DNA of 64,000 nt from Asticcacaulis tiandongensis (lineage in GTDB: Bacteria; Pseudomonadota; Alphaproteobacteria; Caulobacterales; Caulobacteraceae), in NCBI RefSeq assembly GCF_006475605.1, contig NZ_SSBC01000010.1:1178001-1242000 (forward strand), given 5' to 3'. The notes beneath the pieces are model-generated. The model made no database searches and was not told the DNA's origin. It worked only from the letters and a program-made list of their open reading frames with translations. A program made the position numbers and the translations under genes. Positions 15,469 to 25,160 of the stretch are shown here, piece after piece (within the stretch, counting starts at the first letter, position 1; each line of letters starts with the position of its first letter).

Positions 15469-15539
15469 TTTCTGAAACCGGCAAGCCGCTCGCACTATTT
15501 GGCCCGACACAGGCCCTGTCATTCACGCAGGAACCTGTC

Positions 15540-16223
15540 ATGCCCGACCTCCACAGCCTCAACATCGCCACCCATATTCTTTCCGGCAGCCTCACCCTGT
15601 TAGTCGGTCTGTTTATCCTCAGTCGCCCGAAAGGCACGCAGAGCCACAGGCGTACAGGCTGGGTGGCCTATGGGCTGATTGGTCTCTGCACGCTGTGCGC
15701 CCTGATCGGGGCCTTTCTGTTTCGCAGCAAGCTTGACCTGATGGGCGTCAGCGTTCTGGTGGCCTATCAGATGTGGGCCTCCTTTCGGGCGCTGAAGCTG
15801 AAAAATCGCGGACGCAACCTGCCTGACCTTGGGCCAGCGGTCGGTCTGCTGGCCTTAAGCGGCGTGACCTTCTGGCTGATCCAACAGGGCGGTGACGTTA
15901 ACTGGGCGCAGCCACTGGTCTATGCCACCTTGGGATCAATGACGCTTTATGGCGGCTGGGATGTGGGCCGCACTCTTTTGCCCCAAAGCTTCAGGCGCTG
16001 GCTTAATCCGGCCGAACATGCCTTTCGTATGACCGGCCTTATCGGGGTGCTGGCTTCGGTGGCCGCCGGTACTTTCTGGCCCGTCAGCTATGTGCCTTTG
16101 GGTATTGTCGGGGTGGCGACCTGTGTATCGCTCGTCTTCGCTGTACGCGCGGCACGAAAGGCGCTGGGGGTCACGCCTTCGGTTGCCTTGAATGTGCGGT
16201 TAAAGGCCGACAGCGAATTATAA
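15540..16223 (+). CDS. Membrane protein, DUF2306-like
   Basis: A 227-residue protein with about seven hydrophobic segments. The start of segment 1 (HILSGSLTLLVGLFIL) and SHRRTGWVAYGLIGLCTL resemble the His-containing helices of DUF2306 proteins. The function of the family is unknown. The last 136 bases overlap, on the opposite strand, the end of the AraC-type gene, so its polar C-terminal tail is encoded antisense to that helix-turn-helix. Confidence 0.7.
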   Translation: MPDLHSLNIATHILSGSLTLLVGLFILSRPKGTQSHRRTGWVAYGLIGLCTLCALIGAFLFRSKLDLMGVSVLVAYQMWASFRALKLKNRGRNLPDLGPAVGLLALSGVTFWLIQQGGDVNWAQPLVYATLGSMTLYGGWDVGRTLLPQSFRRWLNPAEHAFRMTGLIGVLASVAAGTFWPVSYVPLGIVGVATCVSLVFAVRAARKALGVTPSVALNVRLKADSEL

Positions 16224-17071
16224 CCGACACTCAGCGCCAGTTCGAGGATGGTCGCCGTCTCATCCGCCCGCCTTTTAAAGGCTTCGATGCGATAGTGATT
16301 GAGATAGGCGCTGAAATGGCCATAGCCTTCGCCGACATGTATGACCCGCCGCAGATGATGCTCAGGCACCTCAAGCCGCTGCGCCAGCCGCGACAGGCTT
16401 AGTTGCGGGTCACAATAGGCTTCGGTCATTTCCCGCCTGAGTCGCCCGAGGATCACCTGCCCGCGCTGATCCAGAGGCGCATCCTCCGCCGCCAGCTTAC
16501 GCCGCCATTCATGATCGAAGGCGACCGCCGAAAAACACATCAGCAGCGTAAGGATTGCCCCTGCCGGTAGCATCCATTGCCATTTCAGGGACGCACCAAT
16601 GGCCATGAGGCTGCATAACACGGCCCCAAACCCCAGAACGATAAACCGCGCCAGACGCCGCCCGCGCAACAGATCATCCGGCAAGCCCCGCCACACCAGT
16701 ACCGGCAATTCCAGAAACAGATAAAAACTGAGCAGATGCGACACCCATTGCGCTGCCTTGAGGTTCAACGGCCAGAAGCCGAGACTTCCGGCACCGATCA
16801 GCCCCACCAGCAGCAAGGCATCGACCCATTGCGGGCGCTGACGAATATCGAAACCGGCCCGTGCCGCATAGTTGCAGACCCAAGGCCCCGACAACAGCAG
16901 CGGAAACAGGAACCTCAGGTTTTCCGGATAGGCTGAATAAAGGAAATAGAGCGCCCCGACGCTCATGGACAACACAAAAGCCCGTTTGCCGAATAGCGCC
17001 TTGCCCTGCCAGATCAACAGCGACAACATCACCATAGCGGCAGCCGTAGCGGGGGCCAGAACCTGTATCAC
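16088..17071 (-). CDS. AraC-family regulator with membrane domain
   Basis: The N-terminal ~200 residues hold about six hydrophobic segments; the C-terminal ~100 residues are an AraC-type double helix-turn-helix (LSLSRLAQRLEVPEHHLRRV, then ILELALSVGYNSLSAFNRTF and GVTPSAFR). Such proteins sense a membrane or extracellular cue. GTG at 17071 overlaps the upstream stop (GTGA); a TTG at 17086 is the alternative. It is co-directional with the phytase-like gene. Targets unknown. Confidence 0.85.
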   Translation of the reverse strand: MIQVLAPATAAAMVMLSLLIWQGKALFGKRAFVLSMSVGALYFLYSAYPENLRFLFPLLLSGPWVCNYAARAGFDIRQRPQWVDALLLVGLIGAGSLGFWPLNLKAAQWVSHLLSFYLFLELPVLVWRGLPDDLLRGRRLARFIVLGFGAVLCSLMAIGASLKWQWMLPAGAILTLLMCFSAVAFDHEWRRKLAAEDAPLDQRGQVILGRLRREMTEAYCDPQLSLSRLAQRLEVPEHHLRRVIHVGEGYGHFSAYLNHYRIEAFKRRADETATILELALSVGYNSLSAFNRTFKATEGVTPSAFRAARTAKTSDTQVATPTIPKGT

Positions 17072-18003
17072 CCGCCTGACGCCCAATCAAATATCAGCAG
17101 CCGCGTCGGCCCATCGCCAATCGGATCACTGAGCAGATAAAGATCATAGCCCGTATCGGTTTTCACCGCCGCCACGCCTTCGTAATTATCGTGCGGCAAA
17201 GGCGGCTTGATCGTCAGGATGGTCTTTTTGAGACGCAAGCTATCACCGTCCACCTCAAGGCGACGCAACACACTGCGTGCGCCCGTCCACGGCGTATAGT
17301 AACGATAAAGCGCCAGCAGGTCGTCGGTTTCGCCCAAAGGGGCCAATGACACCAGCGCATAGCCCATACCCGGCGTGGTCAAGCCTTTGAGTTGACGGCA
17401 CACATAATCCGTCAGACCACAGCGCCAGAATCCGCCTGTCTCCGCGCCGATGATCAGATTACGCCCATGAACCGTCAGGGCCTCAAGTCCCTGATTGTCA
17501 GGGAACTTCGGCAAGCCCGACAAAGGCAGCACCTCCCCCGGCCCTGCCAATCCGTCGGCATAGCGCATGACGCGGTGATTGCCCTCAAACGACACATAAT
17601 AATCGCCGGTTTCAGGATCGACCGCCATGTCTTCGGCGTCACTCAGGGTCTTATTACCAAAAGGTTTCAGCGCGGCATCTTTTAGCACCCCGATCTCAAG
17701 GGCCACAGGCCCTTCAGGCCTGAAATCAAACGCCACATGATCACCAAAGTCGCTGATCGCCTCGATGCGCAAACCATCTGCCTTAGGGTGCACCAAAAGG
17801 TCGGACAGGCCGGCAAAATGCGATGTCCCCTCAGGCTTCAGCATATAGGCCGACCGCAAACGGGCCCGTTCACCGGCCTCAGGGTCAGAAACCTCTATCG
17901 CCTCAAAGCGCAAGGTTGCGGAGGCATCATAGGCCCGCGGTTCCGCACCGGCACAGCCGCCCAGAAACAATCCCAGTGCGATAAGCCCCCCTGCAACACG
18001 CAT
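17068..18003 (-). CDS. Esterase-like/phytase-like lipoprotein
   Basis: A ~311-residue lipoprotein: the ATG at 18003 gives a short signal ending in FLGGC. The rest reads as a beta-propeller of the phytase-like family (PF13449): DAEDMAVDPETGDYYVSFEG, FPDNQGLEALTVHGRN, and DNYEGVAAVKTDTGYDLYLL are the repeated acidic blades. Substrate unknown. A longer frame from 18051 would overlap cobT by 44 bases and bury the signal peptide, so the shorter start, four bases after cobT, is preferred. Position suggests read-through from cobT. Confidence 0.82.
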   Translation of the reverse strand: MRVAGGLIALGLFLGGCAGAEPRAYDASATLRFEAIEVSDPEAGERARLRSAYMLKPEGTSHFAGLSDLLVHPKADGLRIEAISDFGDHVAFDFRPEGPVALEIGVLKDAALKPFGNKTLSDAEDMAVDPETGDYYVSFEGNHRVMRYADGLAGPGEVLPLSGLPKFPDNQGLEALTVHGRNLIIGAETGGFWRCGLTDYVCRQLKGLTTPGMGYALVSLAPLGETDDLLALYRYYTPWTGARSVLRRLEVDGDSLRLKKTILTIKPPLPHDNYEGVAAVKTDTGYDLYLLSDPIGDGPTRLLIFDWASGG

Positions 18004-18007
18004 GAGC

Positions 18008-19888
18008 CTAACGCCTGTGCCCACGCGGAGCCTGTGCAGTTTTCTCATCAAACAGTTCCGCCAGCTTCTCTATCAACGCCCCCCCCAGATGCTCAACATC
18101 AATCAAGGTCAGGGCGCGACGATAATAGCGCGTTACATCATGGCCGATGCCGATAGCCGCCAGTTCGACCCGTCCCGCACCTTCGATCTCGGCGATCACC
18201 TTACGCAGGTGGTTTTCCAGATAATGACCGCTATTGACGCTCAAGGTGCTGTCATCGACCGGCGCACCGTCGGAAATCACCATCAGGATACGACGCGACT
18301 CAGGCCGAGCCAACAGACGCCCATAGGCCCACTGCAAGGCCTCGCCGTCGATGTTTTCCTTCAAAAGCCCTTCGCGCATCATCAGCCCAAGGTTTTTGTT
18401 GGCCCGACGCCAGGGATTATCCGCCGCCTTATAGATGATGTGCCTCAGGTCATTGAGCCGCCCCGGAGCGGCAGGCTTGCCTTCGCGCACCCACTTTTCA
18501 CGCCCCAGACCACCCTTCCACGCCTTGGTGGTAAAGCCCAGAATCTCGACCTTAACGCCGCAACGCTCCAGCGTCCGCGCCAGCACATCAGCACAGATGG
18601 CCGCGACCATGATCGGACGCCCGCGCATGGAGCCGGAATTATCCAGCAGCAGTGTCACCACTGTGTCGCGGAACTCGGTGTCTTTTTCCTGCTTGAACGA
18701 CAAAGGCGCTGACGGATCAATCACTACCCGTGCCAGACGCGCCGCATCGAGCACGCCTTCTTCAAGGTCAAACGACCACGACCGGCTCTGCTGCGCCATC
18801 AAACGGCGTTGCAGGCGGTTGGCAAGTCTGGCCACCACATTCGACAGGCTGGCCAGTTGCTGATTAAGAAAACCGCGCAGACGTTGCAGTTCTTCGGGGT
18901 CACACAGCTCTTCGGCGGTGATGATTTCATCAAATTCGGTCGTATAGACCTCATAGTCGCGGCGCACCCGCTCGGCTTCTGCGCCCTCACCGGTTTGCGA
19001 TGGTGTGGCCTCACCGTCAATCGCCTCATCGGCACTGGCGTCGGACACCGATTGCGGATCGCCCGACATCTGGGTGAAATCTTCCTCAGCTTCCTGAGGC
19101 TGATCCTCACCACCGGTCGGCTGGTCTTCCTGATCAGGCGTGGAGTCGCCGTTTTCATCTTCGGTATTGTCTTCGGAATCAACGGAGGGATCATCGCCGT
19201 GCGACGAGTCTTCCTCCTCGCCCTGATCTTTCTTTTCGTCTTCCGCGTCCTGAGAATCATCCGTCAGATCAAGTGCCCGCAAGACCTCACGCGCCTTTTG
19301 CGTAAAGGCCTTCTGATCGGCAATCAACGCCGCCAGATCGGTCAGGCGCGTACCGGTCTTCTCTTCGATCTCGTCACGTAGCAGATTGACCACGCGTTGC
19401 GCTTCATTGGGCACCGGATCGCCGGTCATGACTTCACGCGCAATCAGGCCCAGAATATCGCCCAGATTAAGCTCAGTCTTTTCTTCCTTGCGCGTCAGGC
19501 CGCTGCGTTCCAGATCACCCTGAAGCGCGGCCCGCAGATTCTGGCGCACGCCCCCGAAAGCCCGCCCGCCTAACGCCTCAAGGCGCGTCTGCTCAAGGAT
19601 GTCAAAGGCTTCGGCACTGGTGGCATCTGCCGGACGGGCGCGGCTGTGGATAGCCGCATCATGGTGCGCCACCTTTAGCGCCAGACGATCCGCCTGACCG
19701 CGCACCTGCGCCGACAGCTTGGCATTCAGATCACGTGGCGGATTGGGTAGGATCAGCTTACCACCCTCCAGACGCGGACCATCGGGGCCGAACACCACCT
19801 CAAGTTCGGCGTCTTCGGCCAGAGCGCGGGTCGAATGGATCAGCGCCTTACGGAACGGTTCGGATAAGACTGTGACGGGCTTGGCCAT
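18008..19888 (-). CDS. cobT: Cobaltochelatase subunit CobT
   Basis: A 626-residue subunit of the aerobic cobaltochelatase (CobN-CobS-CobT), which inserts Co2+ into hydrogenobyrinic acid a,c-diamide. The N-terminal ~200 residues match CobT; a very acidic linker (Asp/Glu/Ser-rich, ~residues 220-300) follows; the C-terminal von Willebrand A domain has the MIDAS sequence [11 protein letters not shown] (DxSxS). The start is the ATG at 19888 ([16 protein letters not shown]) with GGAAG upstream; an upstream in-frame extension only translates a repeat element. cobS is 110 bases upstream on the same strand. cobN is not in the window. Confidence 0.95.
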   Translation of the reverse strand: MAKPVTVLSEPFRKALIHSTRALAEDAELEVVFGPDGPRLEGGKLILPNPPRDLNAKLSAQVRGQADRLALKVAHHDAAIHSRARPADATSAEAFDILEQTRLEALGGRAFGGVRQNLRAALQGDLERSGLTRKEEKTELNLGDILGLIAREVMTGDPVPNEAQRVVNLLRDEIEEKTGTRLTDLAALIADQKAFTQKAREVLRALDLTDDSQDAEDEKKDQGEEEDSSHGDDPSVDSEDNTEDENGDSTPDQEDQPTGGEDQPQEAEEDFTQMSGDPQSVSDASADEAIDGEATPSQTGEGAEAERVRRDYEVYTTEFDEIITAEELCDPEELQRLRGFLNQQLASLSNVVARLANRLQRRLMAQQSRSWSFDLEEGVLDAARLARVVIDPSAPLSFKQEKDTEFRDTVVTLLLDNSGSMRGRPIMVAAICADVLARTLERCGVKVEILGFTTKAWKGGLGREKWVREGKPAAPGRLNDLRHIIYKAADNPWRRANKNLGLMMREGLLKENIDGEALQWAYGRLLARPESRRILMVISDGAPVDDSTLSVNSGHYLENHLRKVIAEIEGAGRVELAAIGIGHDVTRYYRRALTLIDVEHLGGALIEKLAELFDEKTAQAPRGHRR

Positions 19889-19904
19889 GTTTTTCTTCCT
19901 GCTT

Positions 19905-19996
19905 CCCTCTCCCCCTCGGGGAGAGGGGTAGGGTGAGGGGTCGCGTGACAGCCCCTCATCCGGCCTGTCGGCCACCTTCTCCCCGAGGGGAGAAGG
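19905..19996. repeat. REP-like palindromic repeat between cobS and cobT
   Basis: Three hairpins in 92 bases: CCCTCTCC/GGGGAGAGGG at the left, GAGGGG/CCCCTC in the middle, and CCTTCTCCCC-GA-GGGGAGAAGG (perfect, 2-base loop) at 19975-19996. The CCCTCATCCGGCC text is a common dispersed repeat in alphaproteobacteria. It lies inside an operon, so it may stabilise or attenuate the mRNA. Confidence 0.75.
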
Positions 19997-19998
19997 CA

Positions 19999-21006
19999 TT
20001 AGATGACTTTAACTTTCAGCGCCGATTCCTTAACGTCCGTACCGAAACTACGCTGATAGAACTCAGCCAGTGTCGGCCGCTCAAGTTCATCACACTTGTT
20101 AAGGAAGGTCAGGCGGAAGGCGACTTCGGGGTCATTGCCAAAGATCAGCGTGTTCTGCGCCCAGGTAATTACCGTACGTGGCGACATGACGGTGGAAATA
20201 TCGCCATTGGCAAAGGCCGAGCGCGTCAGGTCAGCCACCCGCACCATGGCCTCAATGAGCGGCTTGCGCTCAGAGGTATCGAATTCCGGCAGTTTGGCCA
20301 AAACGATCTCAACCTCAGCCTCGTGGCTTAAGTAATTAAGCGTGGTGACAATCGACCAGCGGTCCATCTGGCCCTGATTGATCTGCTGCGTACCGTGATA
20401 AAGGCCGGTCGTATCCCCCAGGCCAATGGTGTTGGTCGTGGAAAACAGCCTGAAGAATTTGTTCGGACGGATGACCTTGTTCTGATCGAGCAGGGTCAGA
20501 CGACCTTGTGCCTCAAGGACACGCTGAATGACGAACATCACATCGGGACGACCCGCATCATATTCATCGAACACCAGCGCCACAGGCCGTTGCAACGCCC
20601 AGGGCAGGATGCCTTCCTTGAATTCGGTTATCTGCTGACCGTCTTTCAGGACAATGGCATCCTTACCGATCAGATCGATCCGCGATACATGGCTATCGAG
20701 GTTGACGCGCACCAGTGGCCAGTTCAGGCGGGCGGCGATCTGTTCGATATGGGTTGATTTCCCCGTCCCGTGAAAACCCTGCACCATGACGCGGCGGTCA
20801 TAGGCAAAGCCCGCACAGATCGCCAAGGTCGTTTGTGGATCAAAACGGTAGCTGTCGTCGATTTCCGGCACATGATCATCGCGCACCGAAAAGGCAGGCA
20901 CCAGCATGTCTGAATCGACGCCAAAGGCTTCGCGCACAGTCACTTTCTTATCGGGCAACAGGCCCAGTAAGGGATCGGTCAGGGTATCAGAGGTAATAAC
21001 GGACAT
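19999..21006 (-). CDS. cobS: Cobaltochelatase subunit CobS
   Basis: A 335-residue AAA+ ATPase of the MoxR/CobS group. Walker A is [10 protein letters not shown] (~residues 78-87), Walker B is [13 protein letters not shown] (~145), and sensor 1 is [13 protein letters not shown] (~198). CobS forms a hexameric ring with CobT that drives cobalt insertion by CobN. It is the first gene of the cobS-cobT unit. Full length for the family. Confidence 0.96.
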   Translation of the reverse strand: MSVITSDTLTDPLLGLLPDKKVTVREAFGVDSDMLVPAFSVRDDHVPEIDDSYRFDPQTTLAICAGFAYDRRVMVQGFHGTGKSTHIEQIAARLNWPLVRVNLDSHVSRIDLIGKDAIVLKDGQQITEFKEGILPWALQRPVALVFDEYDAGRPDVMFVIQRVLEAQGRLTLLDQNKVIRPNKFFRLFSTTNTIGLGDTTGLYHGTQQINQGQMDRWSIVTTLNYLSHEAEVEIVLAKLPEFDTSERKPLIEAMVRVADLTRSAFANGDISTVMSPRTVITWAQNTLIFGNDPEVAFRLTFLNKCDELERPTLAEFYQRSFGTDVKESALKVKVI

Positions 21007-21208
21007 AGGGCAAACTTCTGCGAACGGAAAACATTCCGGCTAAAAAAACTCAGGCATCAGCTAAAACCTGCGGGCCGATTACACAAGCCCCAAGGCATAA
21101 AAAAGCCCTGCCTTTTGGTTGGCTATTGTCTTTCGCGCCCTTATGCCGCAGCCTTACCCGTCACAATCCCTGACTGACGCAATTGCCCCCTTAAGCACCG
21201 GAGTTCCC

Positions 21209-21652
21209 ATGCAAGGACGTTGCCTTTGCGGTTCGGTTACCCTGACCGCGCCCGACCACACAGAAATCGAAGTCTGCCATTGCGATATGTGCCGCCGCTG
21301 GGCCGGCGGTCCGGCCTTTGTTATCGGCTTTAAAGCCTCAGACCTTATTATCGAAGGCCGTGAGCATATTACCGACTACAGTTCCTCGGACTGGGCCGAT
21401 CGCGGCTTTTGCAAACACTGCGGGACACATCTTTATTACCGCATGAAAACGGATGGCTTCCACACGATTGGTGCTGGCCTGTTCACCAAAGCCTCAGGTA
21501 TGTTGGTCACGAAGCAGATTTTCATCGACGAGAAACCCGCCTATTACGATCTCGCCAATGAGACACCCGTCATGACTGGCCAAGAAGTCTTTGAGGCTTA
21601 TCCCCTTACGGATATTCCCGATCCGGATGCTGGAAGCTTATCACCTCACTGA
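21209..21652 (+). CDS. GFA-family protein (CENP-V/GFA domain)
   Basis: A 147-residue zinc-binding protein of the glutathione-dependent formaldehyde-activating enzyme family. Zinc ligands are visible as CLCGSV (~4-8), CHCDMCRRW (~25-33) and CKHCGTHL (~70-77). Most family members have unknown substrates. The ATG at 21209 follows CCGGAG; the longer frame from 21119 lacks family similarity. A second, broken GFA gene lies convergent, its end overlapping this one by 47 bases. Confidence 0.88.
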   Translation: MQGRCLCGSVTLTAPDHTEIEVCHCDMCRRWAGGPAFVIGFKASDLIIEGREHITDYSSSDWADRGFCKHCGTHLYYRMKTDGFHTIGAGLFTKASGMLVTKQIFIDEKPAYYDLANETPVMTGQEVFEAYPLTDIPDPDAGSLSPH

Positions 21653-22062
21653 GAAAAGGCGCGGCCGCAAGGTCGTCAAGCGTGGTGCGCGATGGTAAAT
21701 CCCGCAAATCATCGACATAAGGCAGCTTCCCCTCGGTGCCAAACTGAATGACCGGTGCAATATCTGCGGGTTCATCAAACGCCGCAATCGCCAGCTAGGC
21801 CATCAGGCGCTTCATAGGTAAGGGGCGTGCCGCAGTCACCACAGAACCCTCGCCGGACGTGATTGGAACTCTGAAACCGCTTCGGTTCTGTCTTTATCCA
21901 GAACAGCGTCCCCTCATGCACACTGACCAGAGGTGCGAAAAAATTGCCAAAGGCTTTCTGGCACATCCGGCAATGGCAGATAGACGCCTTTCCCAAATCT
22001 CCCTCTACACGAAACCGTATCGCCCCGCACTGACACCCGCCGCTTCTGATATCGCTCATCAA
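21606..22062 (-). pseudogene. GFA-family gene broken by a frameshift
   Basis: The frame from ATG 22062 is a good GFA protein (GGCQCGAIRF, CHCRMCQKAFG, CGDCGTPLTYEAPDG) but stops after 95 residues. One base later in register the expected ending appears: LAIAAFDEPADIAPVIQF, then GKLPYVDDLRDLPSR and SFQHPDREYP with a stop at 21606. One extra base near 21795-21800 (within CTAGCTGGCG) explains it; the full span is 457 bases, i.e. 152 codons plus one. It may be a true pseudogene or a sequencing error. Confidence 0.85.
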
Positions 22063-22294
22063 CTTATCTCCGCCTCACAGAACAGGCATATTAGTCACAC
22101 CTGACATAAATACAGGCAAATATACGTCAGCAGCATTTCCCGTCATTTTTCCGCCCCATTATTTTACGCAATTGTTTCGCACTGCGTACAAGGTGTGAAG
22201 CGACAAAAATACCGACACCTGCTATTGCACTCCCAACATTCAGGGCCATATACCCCTTTAGCCCAGATATCTGAATTTATTAAGGTAAACAGCG

Positions 22295-22870
22295 TTGTTC
22301 CGCCCATTTTACGACTGGACTTTAAGACAGGCCGCCAAGCCACACGCTGATTATGTACTGGGCAGTATCTCCTTCGCCGAAAGTTCATTTTCCCCCGTCC
22401 CGCCTGACGTAATGATGGTGCCTATGGCGCTGGCCCGGCCTGACCGTGTCTATACGCTGGCCTTTATCTGTACGCTGGGATCAGTGCTCGGGGGCCTGTT
22501 CGGGTATGCGCTGGGTTATTTTCTGGCCCCGTTCGCGCTGGATATGCTGAAATGGATGGGGCAGCCCGATGCGCTCAACAACTTCCAGCACCTGTTTAAC
22601 CAATGGGGCACGTGGGTTATCCTGCTCAAAGGCGCTACCCCGATCCCGTACAAACTGGTGACCATTCCGGCCGGTCTGGCGCAGTTTTCGCTGGGGGCAT
22701 TCATTGCTACCTCGGTCATTACCCGTGGCGTGCGCTTTTACCTGACCGCTTATCTGCTCAAGCGCTTTGGCCCACAGGCACGCGACCTGATGGACAAACG
22801 CCTGAACAGCGTGATGATCGGCGTTGCCCTGCTGATCGTCTTTGGCATTGTCATCATGAAGTTTATCTGA
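22295..22870 (+). CDS. YqaA-family membrane protein (DedA/VTT-like)
   Basis: A 191-residue inner-membrane protein. It starts at TTG 22295 with AAGG upstream, giving the family N-terminus FRPFYDWTLRQAAKPHADY. The reentrant-loop motif region SFAESSFSPVPPDVMMVPM and the second half LLKGATPIPYKLVTIPAGLA match the SNARE-associated/VTT domain. Homologues act in membrane homeostasis or as lipid scramblase-like transporters; the role here is unknown. It is ~90 bp upstream of dsbB on the same strand. Confidence 0.88.
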   Translation: MFRPFYDWTLRQAAKPHADYVLGSISFAESSFSPVPPDVMMVPMALARPDRVYTLAFICTLGSVLGGLFGYALGYFLAPFALDMLKWMGQPDALNNFQHLFNQWGTWVILLKGATPIPYKLVTIPAGLAQFSLGAFIATSVITRGVRFYLTAYLLKRFGPQARDLMDKRLNSVMIGVALLIVFGIVIMKFI

Positions 22871-22959
22871 GCGTAACCGGCCCTGAGACATTGCCATTTG
22901 CGCCGTCCGGTATAAAGTGACGCCGGTTTCGCAAACTGATTTCGGGTGATGATCGTCCT

Positions 22960-23529
22960 ATGAAAGCCGTGCTTTTTTTCAGCCGCTGGTGGTCGGTCGT
23001 CGCCCTCATTGCCTCATTGCTGCTTCTGGGCATTGCCCATGCCTTTCAGACCTTTGACGATCTCAACCCCTGTTATCTGTGTCTTAAACAGCGTGACCTT
23101 TACTGGATTGCCACCGGTGTGTCCCTGACGGCCACGGTCTGGGCGATTTTTACCGGTGCCAAGGGCCCGCCAAGGGTGTTTTCCTTTGTCCTGTTTGCGG
23201 TCTTTGCCACCGGCGCGGCCATTGCCCTGTTCCATGCCGGTGGCGAACAGCACTGGTGGGCCTTACCCGCGACCTGTTCGGGCGCCAGCACCGATGTCAG
23301 CATCGACTCCATTGCCGCCATGCTCTCCGGGGCCGAAATCAAGGCCCCGCAATGCGATGTGGTGGCGTGGACCTTCCTTGGCCTAAGTATGGCCGCCTGG
23401 AACGCTATTATTTCTGGTACACTGGCGATCCTCAGCCTGATCGCGTCCCTTCGCCTGCAACTGTTTTTCCGCCTGTCGCAACGCCAAGCTTATCTTAAGA
23501 ATCAGGCTTATCTGAAAGGCAAATCATGA
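22960..23529 (+). CDS. dsbB: Disulfide bond formation protein B
   Basis: A 189-residue quinone-linked oxidoreductase that re-oxidises DsbA. Four hydrophobic segments are visible. The first periplasmic loop has CYLC (residues ~26-29) and the second has the pair Cys ~107 (ATCSGAS) and Cys ~130 (PQCDVV), the two redox pairs of DsbB. Its stop overlaps the next gene by four bases (ATGA). Confidence 0.9.
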   Translation: MKAVLFFSRWWSVVALIASLLLLGIAHAFQTFDDLNPCYLCLKQRDLYWIATGVSLTATVWAIFTGAKGPPRVFSFVLFAVFATGAAIALFHAGGEQHWWALPATCSGASTDVSIDSIAAMLSGAEIKAPQCDVVAWTFLGLSMAAWNAIISGTLAILSLIASLRLQLFFRLSQRQAYLKNQAYLKGKS

Positions 23530-24080
23530 GTGCGAACCCGTCACGCCCCGGTCAGGGGGAAACCGAGCGCCGCCTGCATGAAATCCTGCGCGTTGATCAT
23601 GCCGGTGAACTGGCGGCGGTGCATATCTATCGCGCACAGGCAGCCGTGTTCGCCGCCACACCCAACCGCGCCTTAAGCGAAGACCTCAAGCGCATGGAGG
23701 GCGAGGAAGACATCCACCTGCAACGCTTTGAAACCTTGTTGCGCGAAAAACATATCCGCCCGACGGCCTTTGCGCCGGTATGGCGTCTGGCGGCATTGGG
23801 CCTTGGAGCTGGTACGGCGTTGCTCGGTGAAAAGGCCGCCCATGCCTGCACCGAAGCGGTCGAAAGTGTTATTGCCGATCACTATGCCGAACAGATTACA
23901 GAAACGCAGAACCGCGATCCCGAACTGTCGGCCCAGCTGACGCAGTTTCGTGATGACGAACTGCGCCACCACGATCATGCCGTCAACGAAGGCGCGCACG
24001 ACGCCCCGCTCTATCCGCTGCTGACCGCCGTCATCAAAACCGGCTGCCGCGTGGCGATCAAGCTCAGTGAAAAAATCTGA
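23526..24080 (+). CDS. coq7: Demethoxyubiquinone hydroxylase (COQ7/CoqF family)
   Basis: A 184-residue di-iron hydroxylase for the last ring hydroxylation in ubiquinone synthesis. Iron ligands are visible in RVDHAGELAAVHIYRAQ (Glu), GEEDIHLQRFE (Glu, Glu-x-x-His), AVESVIADHY and DDELRHHDHA. It is translationally coupled to dsbB, whose electrons go to ubiquinone, so the pairing makes functional sense. Full length for the short bacterial form. Confidence 0.93.
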   Translation: MSANPSRPGQGETERRLHEILRVDHAGELAAVHIYRAQAAVFAATPNRALSEDLKRMEGEEDIHLQRFETLLREKHIRPTAFAPVWRLAALGLGAGTALLGEKAAHACTEAVESVIADHYAEQITETQNRDPELSAQLTQFRDDELRHHDHAVNEGAHDAPLYPLLTAVIKTGCRVAIKLSEKI

Positions 24081-24094
24081 CCCGTAACAGTGCA

Positions 24095-24400
24095 TTAAAT
24101 CCGGTCGAAATCTTCGGCCTGATGCAGCATCTCATGCAGGGTCTCGCGGGTTTCATCATCCATCGACGATATATCAAGCTCGGCGTCACCGGCTTTCGAG
24201 GTTGTGAGCCCCGCGTCCTGCTGATGAAAATGCAGCACGTGCGACTTCGGCCCGAACCAGCCCTTGCGCCGATGCGTCACCCGCGCGTTCAGGGCGGTTT
24301 CCAGTGCCTGACTTAAGCGCTCAAGCTGTGCGCCCATGTTCTGAAAAACGACCACACCAAAGCGATGCCGATCCGGCTCAAATCCTATACGCTGGCCCAT
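24095..24400 (-). CDS. Conserved hypothetical protein, 101 residues
   Basis: The ATG at 24400 gives MGQRIGFEPDRHRFGVVVFQ, preferred to an upstream start at 24433 that overlaps the HNH gene. The product has an Arg-rich middle (RVTHRRKGWFGPKSH) and an acidic helical C-terminus. No domain is recognised. It begins nine bases after the HNH endonuclease stop, so it is probably in that operon. Confidence 0.65.
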   Translation of the reverse strand: MGQRIGFEPDRHRFGVVVFQNMGAQLERLSQALETALNARVTHRRKGWFGPKSHVLHFHQQDAGLTTSKAGDAELDISSMDDETRETLHEMLHQAEDFDRI

Positions 24401-24408
24401 GTCGCCCC

Positions 24409-24969
24409 TTACGCCTCTAATGGCGTATCCCAATACAGATAATCGACCCAGCTTTCATGCAAATAATGCGGCGGGAAACGCCGCCCCAGTTCCTGAAGCT
24501 GATACATGCTGGGTCTGTGGGGTTGGCGGTTCAGGGCCATGCGTGCCTGCTGGGGTGTTTTTCCCCCTTTACGCAAATTACAGGGCGAACAGGCGGTGAT
24601 AATATTGGCCCATGTCGAGCGTCCGCCCTGAGATACCGGTAGCACATGATCAAAGGTCAGATCATTATGGGCCCCACAGTACTGACAGGTGAACTGATCC
24701 CGCAAAAACACATTATAGCGTGTAAAGGCCGGTGGCCGGTTCTGATCGATATAGGTTTTAAGCGAAATAACACTGGGGAGCTTAAGGCTCATCGACGGCG
24801 ATCGGATTTCGATGTCATAGGTTGACACCACATCGACACGTTCTTCGCAAACCGCCTTGATGACCTCCTGCCACGGTCGCGTGGACAGGGGATAATAGGA
24901 CAAGGGACGAAAATCGGCGTTCAGAACCAGTGCCCGCCGGTCAGAAGGGGGATTTTTCAATATCCTCAT
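24409..24969 (-). CDS. HNH endonuclease
   Basis: A 186-residue protein. The C-terminal half has the HNH/zinc pattern: QFTCQYCGAHNDLTFDHVLP, then GGRSTWANIITACSPCNLRK, with two CxxC zinc pairs and the catalytic Asp-His. The N-terminal half (ALVLNADFRPLSYYPLSTRP) is typical of the widespread chromosomal HNH family of unknown role, not of homing enzymes. Confidence 0.92.
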   Translation of the reverse strand: MRILKNPPSDRRALVLNADFRPLSYYPLSTRPWQEVIKAVCEERVDVVSTYDIEIRSPSMSLKLPSVISLKTYIDQNRPPAFTRYNVFLRDQFTCQYCGAHNDLTFDHVLPVSQGGRSTWANIITACSPCNLRKGGKTPQQARMALNRQPHRPSMYQLQELGRRFPPHYLHESWVDYLYWDTPLEA

Positions 24970-25160
24970 AATGCGCTCCCCTTAAAGTCGCGTGCATCAT
25001 GAGGTGTGTCGGGACAAGCGTAGCTGAAGACGAAGCTCCTTCTGACCGGAATTTATCCACACCGTGATTAAGAACCCGATTCACGCAAAAAGAAACAGTG
25101 AATTTTTGGTGACGCCGTTTGATCTTGTCCGTCCGTCTCAGGCGTTTTACAGATCAGACC

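Noticed and set aside
19889-19999. N-terminal extension of CobT by 37 residues
   Set aside because: It only translates the palindromic repeat between cobS and cobT; the family start and ribosome site are at 19888.
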